This document shows, in pieces, positions 16,990 to 24,797 of a stretch of 64,000 bases of DNA; position 1 is the stretch's first letter, and each line of letters opens with the position of its first letter. The translations under genes and the position numbers were made by a program. The stretch lies in assembly GCF_008369195.1 (NCBI RefSeq), contig NZ_VOBC01000001.1, positions 930,001 to 994,000 of the forward strand, written 5' to 3'. The stretch is from Sporosarcina sp. ANT_H38. GTDB lineage: Bacteria; Bacillota; Bacilli; Bacillales_A; Planococcaceae. Below the pieces are notes generated by a model, which saw only the letters and a list, made by a program, of their open reading frames with translations, did not search any database and had not been told where the DNA came from.

Positions 16990-17960
16990 AAATTGGTATG
17001 ATGAGTTTTGCACATATGCACGCGTATAGTTATGCAGATGGATTAAAGAACATACCAAATGTTGAATTAGTTGGCATCTATGATGATAACGTTGAAAGAG
17101 GACAAGAAGTCGCGCTGAGCAATAACACAATACATTACAGTAATCAAGCAGACTTCTTGGCACAAGAAATGGATGCCGTCATTATTTGCAGTGAAAACAA
17201 TCGACATAAAGAAATGGTTATAAACGCAGCAAAGGCAAAAAAGCATATCTTATGTGAAAAGCCGATTGCAACCAATCTTGAAGATGCCATAGAAATGATT
17301 CAAGTTTGTGGAGACAATGATGTTACTCTACAAATCGCATATCCAGTAAGATTTAGCTCACCAATTCAACAATTGAAAGAGATGATAGATAAAGGTGAAC
17401 TTGGTGATATTGTCGCATTTCGTTCAACAAACCGTGGCCAAAATCCTGGAGGCTGGTTTATTGATGAAGAGCAATCAGGTGGTGGGGCTGTACTCGATCA
17501 TACTGTTCATATGCTTGATATTATGCGCTGGTATTTAGGTGAAGAAGTAACCGAGGTAAGAGCGTTTGTTGATTCTTATTTTCATGATATTGACATTGAT
17601 GATGCAGGGGTTCTTACGTTTGAATTTGAAAATGGTGTAATTGCTTCACATGATGCCAGTTGGTCACGCTTCACTGAATACCCAACATGGGGTGACGCGA
17701 CAATTGAAGTGATTGGAACGAAACAAACAGTGAAAGTTGACGCGTTTAAAGAGCACTTTAGAGTGTTTGGTAGTAGTAACAAGTCTTTAGAGCATGTATT
17801 TTTTGGGAATGATATGGACTTTGGATTGATTCTTGATTTCGTTAACTGTGTCAAAGAAGGTAGAGAACCCTCCATCACCGGTTATGATGGACTCAAATCT
17901 CTGGAAGTCTCGTTAGCTGCATATCAATCAAGTGAATTGAAAAGGGCTATTAAGTTATAA
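16986..17960 (+). CDS. Gfo/Idh oxidoreductase with S-x-x-H-x-H-A loop, operon gene 5
   Basis: A 324-residue Gfo/Idh protein translationally coupled (ATGA overlap) to the divergent protein before it. The nucleotide loop is MSFAHMHAYSY (residues 5-15) in place of GxGxxG, like the gene-2 product at 14001. The remaining motifs are normal: CEKPIATNLED with the Lys near 93, and GGGAVLDHTVHMLDIMRWYLG with the Asp and His. Residues after the loop (VELVGIYDDNVERG) still form the expected strand with an acidic residue for NAD ribose. The isomerase gene follows 52 bp later. The pairing with a motif-less partner is the oddest feature of this operon. Confidence 0.9.
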   Translation: MKIGMMSFAHMHAYSYADGLKNIPNVELVGIYDDNVERGQEVALSNNTIHYSNQADFLAQEMDAVIICSENNRHKEMVINAAKAKKHILCEKPIATNLEDAIEMIQVCGDNDVTLQIAYPVRFSSPIQQLKEMIDKGELGDIVAFRSTNRGQNPGGWFIDEEQSGGGAVLDHTVHMLDIMRWYLGEEVTEVRAFVDSYFHDIDIDDAGVLTFEFENGVIASHDASWSRFTEYPTWGDATIEVIGTKQTVKVDAFKEHFRVFGSSNKSLEHVFFGNDMDFGLILDFVNCVKEGREPSITGYDGLKSLEVSLAAYQSSELKRAIKL

Positions 17961-18012
17961 GGAACAGAATATTACCAATGAAAAGATCTGAAACTTAAAG
18001 GAGGAAGAACTA

Positions 18013-18771
18013 ATGGGGAAGTTAGGATTACAATTGTATTCAATTAAAGATGCGGCTGAACAGGATTTACTTGGTGTACTTGAAAAAGTTGCCGGTATGG
18101 GTTATGAAGGTGCTCAATTTGCAGGTTTCTTTGACCATACAGCAAAAGATGTAAAAGCTAAAATGGATGAAGTAGGAATTAAGGCAGCAGGTGCACATGT
18201 TCAAATTGAGGAATTACAGGATGATCTTGATCGCTTATTAAGTTTTCATGATGGTATAGATAATCGTCTACTGATTTGTCCATATCTACCAGAGGATATG
18301 CGTACAACGGAGGATGATTATAAACGAACAGCTGAATTGTTTAATAATGTCGGTGAGAAAGTAGCTAAAGCAGGTTTTTCATTTGGCTATCATAATCACG
18401 CATTTGAATTTGATTTATATAATGGGAAATCCGGATTTGACCTATTATATGAAAATACGAATCCGCAATATGTGAAAATGGAGTTAGATTGTTTTTGGGC
18501 TGCACATGCAGGGAACAGTCCTGTTGAAATAATAGAAAAGTATGCAGATCGCTGTGTTTCATTACACATTAAAGATTTAAAGCTTGTTAATGGCAAGCCT
18601 GTATCAACTGAAATTGGCACAGGTACACTAGATATTGCCCAGTTGATAGAAGCGGGCAAAGAGCATAAAGTTGACTGGTTTGTTGTTGAACAAGAAGACT
18701 TTACAGGTGACCCGGTTGAAAGTGCAGCACAAAACGCAAAAGAGTTAAAGAGAATTAGTATATACACATAA
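18013..18771 (+). CDS. IolE-like TIM-barrel isomerase/epimerase, end of operon
   Basis: A cytosolic 252-residue sugar phosphate isomerase/epimerase-type TIM barrel. It begins MGKLGLQLYSIKDAAEQD, a common start for this family. Likely metal ligands lie in FGYHNHAFEFD, VKMELDCFWAAHAG, CVSLHIKDLK and WFVVEQEDFTGD (the Glu, Asp, His, Glu order expected for the fold). The ribosome binding site AAAGGAGGAAG is ideal. It is the last gene of the oxidoreductase run, ending at a bidirectional terminator. Family members include inosose dehydratase, ketose epimerases and 3-keto-sugar enzymes. With four dehydrogenases upstream, action on a keto-sugar is a reasonable inference. Confidence 0.9.
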   Translation: MGKLGLQLYSIKDAAEQDLLGVLEKVAGMGYEGAQFAGFFDHTAKDVKAKMDEVGIKAAGAHVQIEELQDDLDRLLSFHDGIDNRLLICPYLPEDMRTTEDDYKRTAELFNNVGEKVAKAGFSFGYHNHAFEFDLYNGKSGFDLLYENTNPQYVKMELDCFWAAHAGNSPVEIIEKYADRCVSLHIKDLKLVNGKPVSTEIGTGTLDIAQLIEAGKEHKVDWFVVEQEDFTGDPVESAAQNAKELKRISIYT

Positions 18772-18776
18772 ACATG

Positions 18777-18820
18777 AAAAAAGATTGTAGAAGTATAACA
18801 ATACTTCTACAATCTTTTTT
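18777..18820. terminator. Bidirectional terminator between convergent genes
   Basis: AAAAAAGATTGTAGAAGTAT, loop AACA, then the exact complement ending in TTTTTT. A perfect 20-bp stem with A- and T-runs on both sides, serving the isomerase (plus) and the LacI gene (minus). Confidence 0.92.
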
Positions 18821-18833
18821 CGTTTGTTCCGCA

Positions 18834-19817
18834 TCATGTTGATTCGCGAATAACCAATTCATGATCTAAGACAACACTTTTTACTTCTTTACCTTTAATT
18901 TTATCAATGAGCATAGTCGCAGATGTAGACCCCATTTTATATCCTGGTTGTGAAATCGTAGTCAACGTTGGATGGGTCATGTTAGAGAAACTAATTTTAT
19001 CAAATCCAATTAGAGCGATGTCATTTGGAACATGCAAACCCTTTGTATTAATTTCCTTTAAGGCACCGATAGCAAGTATATCAGATACAGCAAAGACAGC
19101 GGTTGGTCTTTCGGTTACTGTTAAAAGATGACGCATTGCTAGCTGTCCTTGTTCAAACCCCAGACTTTCCGTATTATAAATCCAATCTGTGTTTATCGGC
19201 AAGTCGAACTCATTTAAAGCTTTCTCAAATCCTTGCCGGCGTTCACGTGCATATAAATACTTCTTATGTGAATTGATGAGAGCGATTTTTTTATGACCGA
19301 TTTTAATTAAATGTCTGACTGCGTGATAAGCGGCTAATTCATTATTAATCGTCACATATGAAATACTGCCATCTTCATCGTATTCACTGCACTGGACGAC
19401 GGGGTATTTACTTGCAAGTTCAAGCAATTTAGCTTTATTAACGGTCGGATCCATTGAAATGATTCCGTCAGCTAATTTACTTTTAAGTAGATTAAAGTAA
19501 ATATCTTCTCTATTTGGATTGGAATCTGTTGCGCAAAGAAGAATATTATAGCCATGTTCAATTGCAATATCTTCAATCCCATTTATAATCTCCGTGTAAA
19601 AAGGATTTGAAATGCTTGGGATTAGTGCAAGAAGTAATCTACTTTCGGATGTGCGTAAATTTCGTCCAAGTACACTAGGTTCATAATTCAATTTAGTTAT
19701 AATATTTTGAACCTTTAACCTAGTCTTTTCTGTAACAATAATAGGGTTATTTATCACCCTTGAAACTGTAGCAACAGAAACACCTGCTTGCTCAGCAACT
19801 TCTTGAATTGTTGGCAT
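18834..19817 (-). CDS. LacI-family repressor, candidate regulator of the left-half sugar genes
   Basis: A 327-residue repressor. The HTH is TIQEVAEQAGVSVATVSRVI at residues 3-22, the hinge helix is YEPSVLGRNLRTSES, and the effector domain follows (LLLALIPSISNPFYTEIING, VFAVSDILAIGALKEI). The start ATG at 19817 has GAGGTG before it. Upstream, reading toward it, are an extended -10 (TGCTATACT) and then TGTAAACGATTACC (19849-19862), so it probably represses itself. The same half-site occurs before the importer at 8040, the operon at 12819, the isomerase at 21511 and at 24157, making this the best candidate regulator for those units. The effector is unknown. Confidence 0.92.
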   Translation of the reverse strand: MPTIQEVAEQAGVSVATVSRVINNPIIVTEKTRLKVQNIITKLNYEPSVLGRNLRTSESRLLLALIPSISNPFYTEIINGIEDIAIEHGYNILLCATDSNPNREDIYFNLLKSKLADGIISMDPTVNKAKLLELASKYPVVQCSEYDEDGSISYVTINNELAAYHAVRHLIKIGHKKIALINSHKKYLYARERRQGFEKALNEFDLPINTDWIYNTESLGFEQGQLAMRHLLTVTERPTAVFAVSDILAIGALKEINTKGLHVPNDIALIGFDKISFSNMTHPTLTTISQPGYKMGSTSATMLIDKIKGKEVKSVVLDHELVIREST

Positions 19818-20188
19818 TATAACACCTCGTTTTTATTTTATGAAGTTCGGTAATCGTTTACATTGCATTTAGAAAAGTATAGCACAAAATGCTAGGGAAT
19901 GTATCGATTGAACTATATAAAAACAAATGTACTATGTATAATAATTATTTAGAAGATTATAGGATTTCATACTGGACATTAAAACATAGGTCAAGTAAAC
20001 TAAATTCGGTGATATTATCTATTTACTAGAGTGTACTATATATGTCGAAGTATTATATGAGGTATATAGATGCAGCGAAGCTACCTAGCTTATGGTTAAA
20101 GTCATCACCTAGGCGCAAAAGCGGTATTCAATGGAACCAATCAACGTATTTAGGATAAGAATTTTAAAGTTTATTGGAGGAGTAACGG
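19818..20188. other. Divergent intergenic region with LacI operator and extended -10
   Basis: It contains the operator at 19849-19862 and the minus-strand extended -10 at 19876-19884. Toward the right lies a structured piece (20065-20130, including ATCACCTAGGCGCAAAAGCG) that resembles segments near 4395, 22577 and 62802. I see no ORF. Confidence 0.55.
19849..19862 (-). promoter_or_regulatory. Autoregulatory LacI-type operator
   Basis: GGTAATCGTTTACA on the plus strand (TGTAAACGATTACC on minus) lies 32 bp before the repressor start and just after its TATACT -10 box at 19876-19881. It matches TGTAATCGTTTACA at 21439 in 13 of 14 positions. Confidence 0.65.
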
Positions 20189-21274
20189 ATGACTAAAGTA
20201 ATTAAAATTGGAATTATTGGTAGTGGTGGAATTGCAGTTAGTCATGCAAAGGCTTATCTAGCAATGGATGATGTTCAAATTGTTGGAGTAGCAGATGTTG
20301 TACCAGGGAAAGCGCAGGAATTCATTAATGAATTAGGAATTGAAAGTGCGCTAGCATTTGAAGACCATAAACAAATGCTCGATTTGGATATAGATGGTAT
20401 TAGTATTTGTACACCAAATTTTGCTCATCATTTGACAAGTATTGATGCATTACATGCGGGAAAAAATGTACTAGTTGAAAAGCCTTTATCCGTAACCCTT
20501 GACCAAGGGATTGAAATGGTTCAAGTAGCGAAAAAGACTGGGAAAATACTCACGGTTGGTTTTCAACCCCGATATGATCCGAATATGCAAACAGTAACAA
20601 ATATTGTTAAATCAGGACAACTTGGAGATGTCTACTATGTAGAAGTAGGGGGTGGCCGTCGCCGTGGCATGCCAGGTGGCACGTTTATCAATAAAGCATT
20701 GGCAGGTGTAGGAGCTATGGCTGATATCGGAACCTATTCTCTTGATTTAGCACTTAATGCATTAGGTCATCCGAAACCATTAACAGTCTCTGCCTATACA
20801 TCAAATCATTTTGGAACAAATCCTATGTATCATCCGCAAGCAGATAAGTTTGAGGTTGAAGATTTTGGTGTTGCGATGATTCGTCTAGAAGGCGGCATAA
20901 TTCTTAACTTTAAAATATCTTGGGCAATGCATATGGATACACTCGGACCAACAATTTTCCTTGGAAAGGATGCAGGGTTAAAGTTAACGCCTGCTGGTAG
21001 TGGTCCATGGAGCGGAGTTTGGGATGGTGGACTGGGTTCAATTAATATGTTCCATGATAAAGAAGGCCAACATATAGAAACAGAGGTTCCTTTACAATCA
21101 CATGACATCAATATTTTCGATGCAAAAATCCGTGATTTTGTTGTTGCGATAAAAGAAGATAAACCTGCTCCAATTCCAGGCGAAGAAATCCTATACAACC
21201 AAGCAATACTTGATGGAATATTCAGGTCATCAGAAATCGGGAGAGAAGTAGAAATTCATATTCCTGAATTTTAA
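20189..21274 (+). CDS. Gfo/Idh/MocA oxidoreductase with GFOR-like Tyr
   Basis: A 361-residue NAD(P)-dependent dehydrogenase. The loop is GIIGSGGIAVSHA (residues 7-19) and VEKPLSVTLDQ holds the Lys near residue 96. The usual D-x-G-x-H reads GAMADIGTYSLDLALNALG, so Tyr stands where His normally is, as in glucose-fructose oxidoreductase and dihydrodiol dehydrogenases. The ribosome binding site is TTGGAGGAG. A Gly/Arg-rich strand GGGRRRGMPGGTF precedes the motif. It lies divergent to the LacI gene and upstream of two isomerases, with its own terminator at 21318-21370. The substrate is not known. Confidence 0.92.
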   Translation: MTKVIKIGIIGSGGIAVSHAKAYLAMDDVQIVGVADVVPGKAQEFINELGIESALAFEDHKQMLDLDIDGISICTPNFAHHLTSIDALHAGKNVLVEKPLSVTLDQGIEMVQVAKKTGKILTVGFQPRYDPNMQTVTNIVKSGQLGDVYYVEVGGGRRRGMPGGTFINKALAGVGAMADIGTYSLDLALNALGHPKPLTVSAYTSNHFGTNPMYHPQADKFEVEDFGVAMIRLEGGIILNFKISWAMHMDTLGPTIFLGKDAGLKLTPAGSGPWSGVWDGGLGSINMFHDKEGQHIETEVPLQSHDINIFDAKIRDFVVAIKEDKPAPIPGEEILYNQAILDGIFRSSEIGREVEIHIPEF

Positions 21275-21317
21275 GTTTGCGCAGCTGTTTAGGCGAATTG
21301 TCAAAGATCTCAAATGG

Positions 21318-21370
21318 AAAACAGATTGCTTGTTTCTTAACAGTAAATAGAAGGAAGCAATCTGTTTTTT
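21318..21370 (+). terminator. Rho-independent terminator after the oxidoreductase
   Basis: AAAACAGATTGCTT (21318-21331) pairs with AAGCAATCTGTTTT (21355-21368), and T-rich sequence follows. The loop is 23 bases. Confidence 0.82.
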
Positions 21371-21406
21371 ATTAGGGTTAGATTAAATAAGAGATGACAC
21401 ACTATA

Positions 21407-21452
21407 TTGACAAATTAGCGCATTACTATTAAAATAAATGTAATCGTTTACA
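21407..21452 (+). promoter_or_regulatory. Sigma-A promoter with overlapping LacI-type operator
   Basis: TTGACA at 21407-21412, 17-bp spacer, TAAAAT at 21430-21435. Three bases later the operator TGTAATCGTTTACA (21439-21452) covers the expected transcription start. This is the cleanest promoter-operator arrangement of the TGTAATCG group and drives the isomerase at 21511. Confidence 0.8.
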
Positions 21453-21510
21453 ATATCATTACATTAAAGTAACCGTGAAATTACAATTAAAAATTGGAGG
21501 GAAAGAAATT

Positions 21511-22479
21511 ATGAAACTAGGCGTATTTACAGTGCTATTTTCAGAGAAGACATTCGAAGATATGCTAGATCATGTGCAATCAGCTGGATTGCAAGCAGTA
21601 GAGATTGGTACAGGGGGATATCCGGGGAATGCCCATTGTGATTTGGATGAATTACTTGCAAGTGAGGACAAAAGAAAAGACTATCTTGATCAAGTGCATT
21701 CACGTGGTTTAACGATTAGCGCATTGAGTTGCCATGGTAACCCAATTTCTCCGGAAATAGAGTTTGCAAAAGCTTCTGATGATGCATTGAGAAAAACGAT
21801 TAAGCTCGCAAATTTACTAGCTGTACCAGTTGTTAATGCATTTTCTGGAACACCTGGTGACCATGAAGAGGCAAAATATCCGAATTGGCCTGTAACTCCA
21901 TGGCCAACAGAATATAGTGATATTTTAACATGGCAATGGGAAGAAAAGCTTGTTCCCTACTGGAAAGAAATCGGACAACTTGCTGAGGAAAGTAATGTTT
22001 TGATCGGTCTAGAACTGCATGGTGGATTTTTAGTTCATACACCACACACAATGTTAAAGTTAAGAGAATTAACTTCTCCAGCTATTGGTGCAAACTTGGA
22101 TCCCAGTCATTTATGGTGGCAGGGGATAGATCCCGTGGGAGCGATAAAGATTTTAGGTAAGGAGAATGCAATACATCATTTCCATGCCAAAGATACATTC
22201 ATTGACCAGGAGAATGTGAACATGTATGGCTTAACCGATATGCAGCCTTACGGAAATGTGCAAACACGTGCCTGGACATTCCGCTCTGTTGGGTGTGGGC
22301 ATAGTATCCAAGAATGGTCAGATATGATGAGTGCTTTACGCACATATGGTTATGATTATGTCGTGAGTATTGAACATGAGGATCCATTAATGTCGGTTGA
22401 TGAAGGGTTTTCACGTGCAGTTACGAACTTGAAGTCAGTCTTAATAGAGGAACAGCCTACTGGTATGTGGTGGGCATAA
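21511..22479 (+). CDS. IolE-like TIM-barrel isomerase/epimerase, copy 2
   Basis: A 322-residue close paralogue of the product at 4453-5421: same length, same motifs (IGLELHGGFLVHTPHTML, GANLDPSHLWWQG, HHFHAKDTF, SIEHEDPLM), and almost the same C-terminal sequence. The ATG at 21511 follows TTGGAGGG; the ORF start at 21475 is non-canonical for this family. It is expressed from a promoter with a LacI operator at its start site and is followed by a third isomerase. Keeping two near-duplicates suggests either different regulation for the same step or recent divergence. Confidence 0.92.
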   Translation: MKLGVFTVLFSEKTFEDMLDHVQSAGLQAVEIGTGGYPGNAHCDLDELLASEDKRKDYLDQVHSRGLTISALSCHGNPISPEIEFAKASDDALRKTIKLANLLAVPVVNAFSGTPGDHEEAKYPNWPVTPWPTEYSDILTWQWEEKLVPYWKEIGQLAEESNVLIGLELHGGFLVHTPHTMLKLRELTSPAIGANLDPSHLWWQGIDPVGAIKILGKENAIHHFHAKDTFIDQENVNMYGLTDMQPYGNVQTRAWTFRSVGCGHSIQEWSDMMSALRTYGYDYVVSIEHEDPLMSVDEGFSRAVTNLKSVLIEEQPTGMWWA

Positions 22480-22576
22480 GTAATACTGCATATGATTTTT
22501 GACCTTATATTAAAGAGTTTACGATTTAGAGATAATTAACTCTATTACTATATTTGCTGAATTAATAAACCCATTC

Positions 22577-22690
22577 AATAACGCTTCGGTGCTTAGTGGA
22601 TGTCTCCCGCCCAAAGCCAGGTAGTTTCCTACCAGTCTTTGGGCTTCGGCTATCCCTGTAAGGCACTGGATTCAATAATCTAGCTAAGGA
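22577..22690. repeat. Structured intergenic element with strong hairpin
   Basis: GCCCAAAG and GGTAG pair with CTACC and CTTTGGGC around a short loop (22609-22653), flanked by ACGCTTCGG and GATTCAAT pieces. Its reverse complement resembles segments near 62840 (GAAGCGGATTCAATGGGAT) and 20115. It lies between two isomerase genes; no T-run follows, so I do not call it a terminator. Confidence 0.5.
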
Positions 22691-22700
22691 GACGGTTACT

Positions 22701-23567
22701 ATGAAACTTGGTTTAAGTTCTTACAGTTTATTTAAAGCGTTAACTAGCGGGGATCTGTCAATCATAGAGGCTATCCAGTGGGTCGCAGATCATGGTGGAG
22801 AACATATCGAATTAGTTCCTAATCTTGGATTCAATTTTGATGAAAATCCATCGTTAATAGATGAGATTCGAGAAAAAGCAAGTTATGTAGGGATTGATAT
22901 TTCAAATTATGCGATTGGTGCTAATTTTATAGCAAAGAGTGAAGTGGATTTTCAAACGGAGATTGACCGCGTTAAAAAGGAAGTAGATATCGCTAACCGC
23001 CTTGGGGTGAAATTCATGCGTCATGATGTAGCATCACGTCCTACTCCAGAAACGACAATTAAGCAGTTCGAAGCTGACTTACCTACGCTAACAGTAGCCT
23101 GTAGAGAAATTGCAGATTATGCCGATAAATATGGAATAACAACGAGTGTTGAAAATCACGGCTATTATATCCAAGCAAGTGACCGTGTACAATCATTAAT
23201 AAACCATGTAGACCGTCCGAACTTTAAAACAACAGTAGATATTGGTAACTTTTTATGTGTAGATGAGGACCCAGTTGCTGCGGTTAAGAATAATATTGCA
23301 TATGCTTCTGTAGTACATCTTAAAGACTTTTTCTATCGACCAGCACATCTTAATCCCGGGGCAGGTTGGATGCAAACGACTTCAGGAAACTATTTAAGAG
23401 GTACGATTGTTGGCCACGGGGATATTAACATGAGAGAAGTAATTAAAGTTGTTAAAGAATCTGGTTTTAAAGGTTATATATCGGTAGAGTTTGAAGGAAT
23501 GGAAGAGTGCAAACAAGCTTCCAAAATGGGCATGGATAATGTTCGTCGACTATGGGATGAAGTTTAA
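22701..23567 (+). CDS. TIM-barrel sugar phosphate isomerase/epimerase (intact homologue of the pseudogene)
   Basis: A cytosolic 288-residue xylose-isomerase-like TIM barrel. Motifs include HIELVPNLGFNFDENP near residue 35, TTSVENHGYYIQASDRVQSL, TVDIGNFLCVDEDP, VVHLKDFFYRP, VGHGDINMREV and ISVEFEGMEE, giving the Glu/Asp/His/Glu metal set. The ATG at 22701 follows AAGGAGACG. It is the intact equivalent of the decayed gene at 6775-7395, so the pair 21511+22701 matches the pair 4453 plus pseudogene, as if a module had been duplicated. It is followed by a clear terminator. Its activity may be epimerase or lyase; the sequence cannot decide. Confidence 0.9.
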   Translation: MKLGLSSYSLFKALTSGDLSIIEAIQWVADHGGEHIELVPNLGFNFDENPSLIDEIREKASYVGIDISNYAIGANFIAKSEVDFQTEIDRVKKEVDIANRLGVKFMRHDVASRPTPETTIKQFEADLPTLTVACREIADYADKYGITTSVENHGYYIQASDRVQSLINHVDRPNFKTTVDIGNFLCVDEDPVAAVKNNIAYASVVHLKDFFYRPAHLNPGAGWMQTTSGNYLRGTIVGHGDINMREVIKVVKESGFKGYISVEFEGMEECKQASKMGMDNVRRLWDEV

Positions 23568-23677
23568 AGAAAATCATAAATCATGAAATTCAGAGTAATT
23601 GGATTGAATGAGTTATCCGAAGCATACTTCGAAACTTATGCAGTTAACAGAAGATCAGCAAGTATAAATTATTGACT

Positions 23678-23706
23678 ATACCGCAGCTAAGCTGTGGTAT
23701 TTTTTA
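23678..23706 (+). terminator. Rho-independent terminator
   Basis: ATACCGCAGC, loop TAA, GCTGTGGTAT, then TTTTTT. A 10-bp stem with one G-T pair, ending the isomerase pair. Confidence 0.9.
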
Positions 23707-24052
23707 TATTTGGCTATAATTTTTTCTGAGGCTGTTAGTTTAGAATTATCATATTGCGTAATCTCGCCCTTAAGATGATTACCATCATTCTACCAAACAT
23801 AATGCCGCGTTCTCTTAAAATGACCAGATGTACTTTTATCCACGATTCTTATCTGCTAACACTATTTTTAAATTATTGAAGTTTTACCCTGACAAAGGAA
23901 ATAAGTCTTAGGTTTATCATAATCATTTCTATCGGCTCTATGAACAGTATAGCAATCAATCCTTGAAGGATAATTTTTAAACAATTGGACCTTTGTATAT
24001 AGCATTATCAGTCATTTCACATTTTTATTTGCAATTATAAAATAAGAATGAC

Positions 24053-24097
24053 ATTGTCAACAAATCTTGTTGACAATATCTTTATATCATGTAAAAT
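24053..24097 (+). promoter_or_regulatory. Promoter TTGACA-16-TAAAAT overlapped by an 11-bp palindrome
   Basis: ATTGTCAACAA (24053-24063), spacer ATC, TTGTTGACAAT (24067-24077). The -35 TTGACA (24070-24075) is inside the right arm and the -10 TAAAAT is at 24092-24097. The layout copies the promoter at 7729, including an operator about 60 bp downstream. Confidence 0.55.
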
Positions 24098-24156
24098 TAA
24101 AATAACGACAATTCAGTCAAATCAGATATATTAGGTAGTTCAACTGTCGAAATAAT

Positions 24157-24170
24157 TGTAATCGATACCA
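24157..24170. promoter_or_regulatory. LacI-type operator TGTAATCGATACCA
   Basis: One base different from the site at 7817, with flanks also alike (ATTGTAATCGATA, CATTAT). It places the downstream importer region in the same presumed regulon, although the nearest gene is over 600 bp away. Confidence 0.5.
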
Positions 24171-24282
24171 TTATTTAAATGTCTTCTAGGTTATCAGTAT
24201 GAGAGGGCTAGAAACTCCGTTTATATTTTTTATATTTGATTCAATTTCATAATAGGATTATTAAACGGGAATAACGAACAAT

Positions 24283-24407
24283 GTTGATTTCCGCTTCAGA
24301 TGGACGCTTTCCGCGGGCACGGCTTCAGCCTCCTCGTCGTTTCACTCCTGCGGGGTCTTCAGCTCGCGCTGTTCCCGCAGGAGTCGCCATCTTCCGCTAC
24401 AATCAAC
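24283..24407. repeat. 125-bp GC-rich hairpin element with terminal GTTGATT/AATCAAC
   Basis: A GC-rich island in AT-rich DNA, ending in a 7-bp inverted repeat. Inner complementary parts include CTCCTGCGGG against CCCGCAGGAG. I recall very similar intergenic elements from many Bacillaceae genomes (recall, not a search). It may be a small non-autonomous repeat or a structured RNA. Confidence 0.75.
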
Positions 24408-24797
24408 GAGAGTAGTCCGTAAAATTGACGGACAATGAATTGGTAGATGAATTATATCGTTCCTCTTTATACACGAAATAAGTAATTGTGAAATTGATTC
24501 CTTTATGTATGTTTTCACATGTTTTGAGTAGTAATCTTCTTTAAGGTTTGCTACAAAATCTTTATATATTTTAAATAGGCTATGAATCAGGCACAATAGG
24601 AATTATGGAACAAGCTTGGTTTCTCATGGTAGGTCATTAGAGTCGGAACTTTATGGCGCAGTTGCTTTAATAGAAATATACGGCTATATCTTAGACGGAC
24701 CTCTACTGATGCAGAAGTGGTTATTCAAGTGGATTGGTAAATATTTAGACATAATCTACGTTTTTTGGATGGATTTAAAGGGGGAATAAGTAAAAAT

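Larger units (their letters stand above)
23707..24797. other. 1.1-kb non-coding stretch with promoter, operator, hairpin repeat and gene debris
   Basis: About 23720-24030 reads in broken frames on the minus strand (for example YDKPKTYFLCQGKTS) and may be a decayed gene that I cannot name. From 24053 there is a palindrome and promoter, then an operator (24157) and a 125-bp GC-rich repeat (24283-24407). The part after 24410 shows no gene. If the promoter at 24070 drives the DUF624 gene, its leader would be about 690 bases. Confidence 0.5.

Noticed and set aside
18396..18767. 123-codon minus-strand open frame
   Set aside because: Fully antisense to the TIM-barrel isomerase gene, which has an ideal ribosome binding site and conserved motifs.
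23720..24030. Decayed transposase on the minus strand
   Set aside because: Short protein-like words appear in different frames, but I could not match them to any transposase family, so I only describe the stretch.
24342..24596. 84-codon minus-strand open frame
   Set aside because: It runs into the GC-rich hairpin repeat, has no binding site and resembles no protein.
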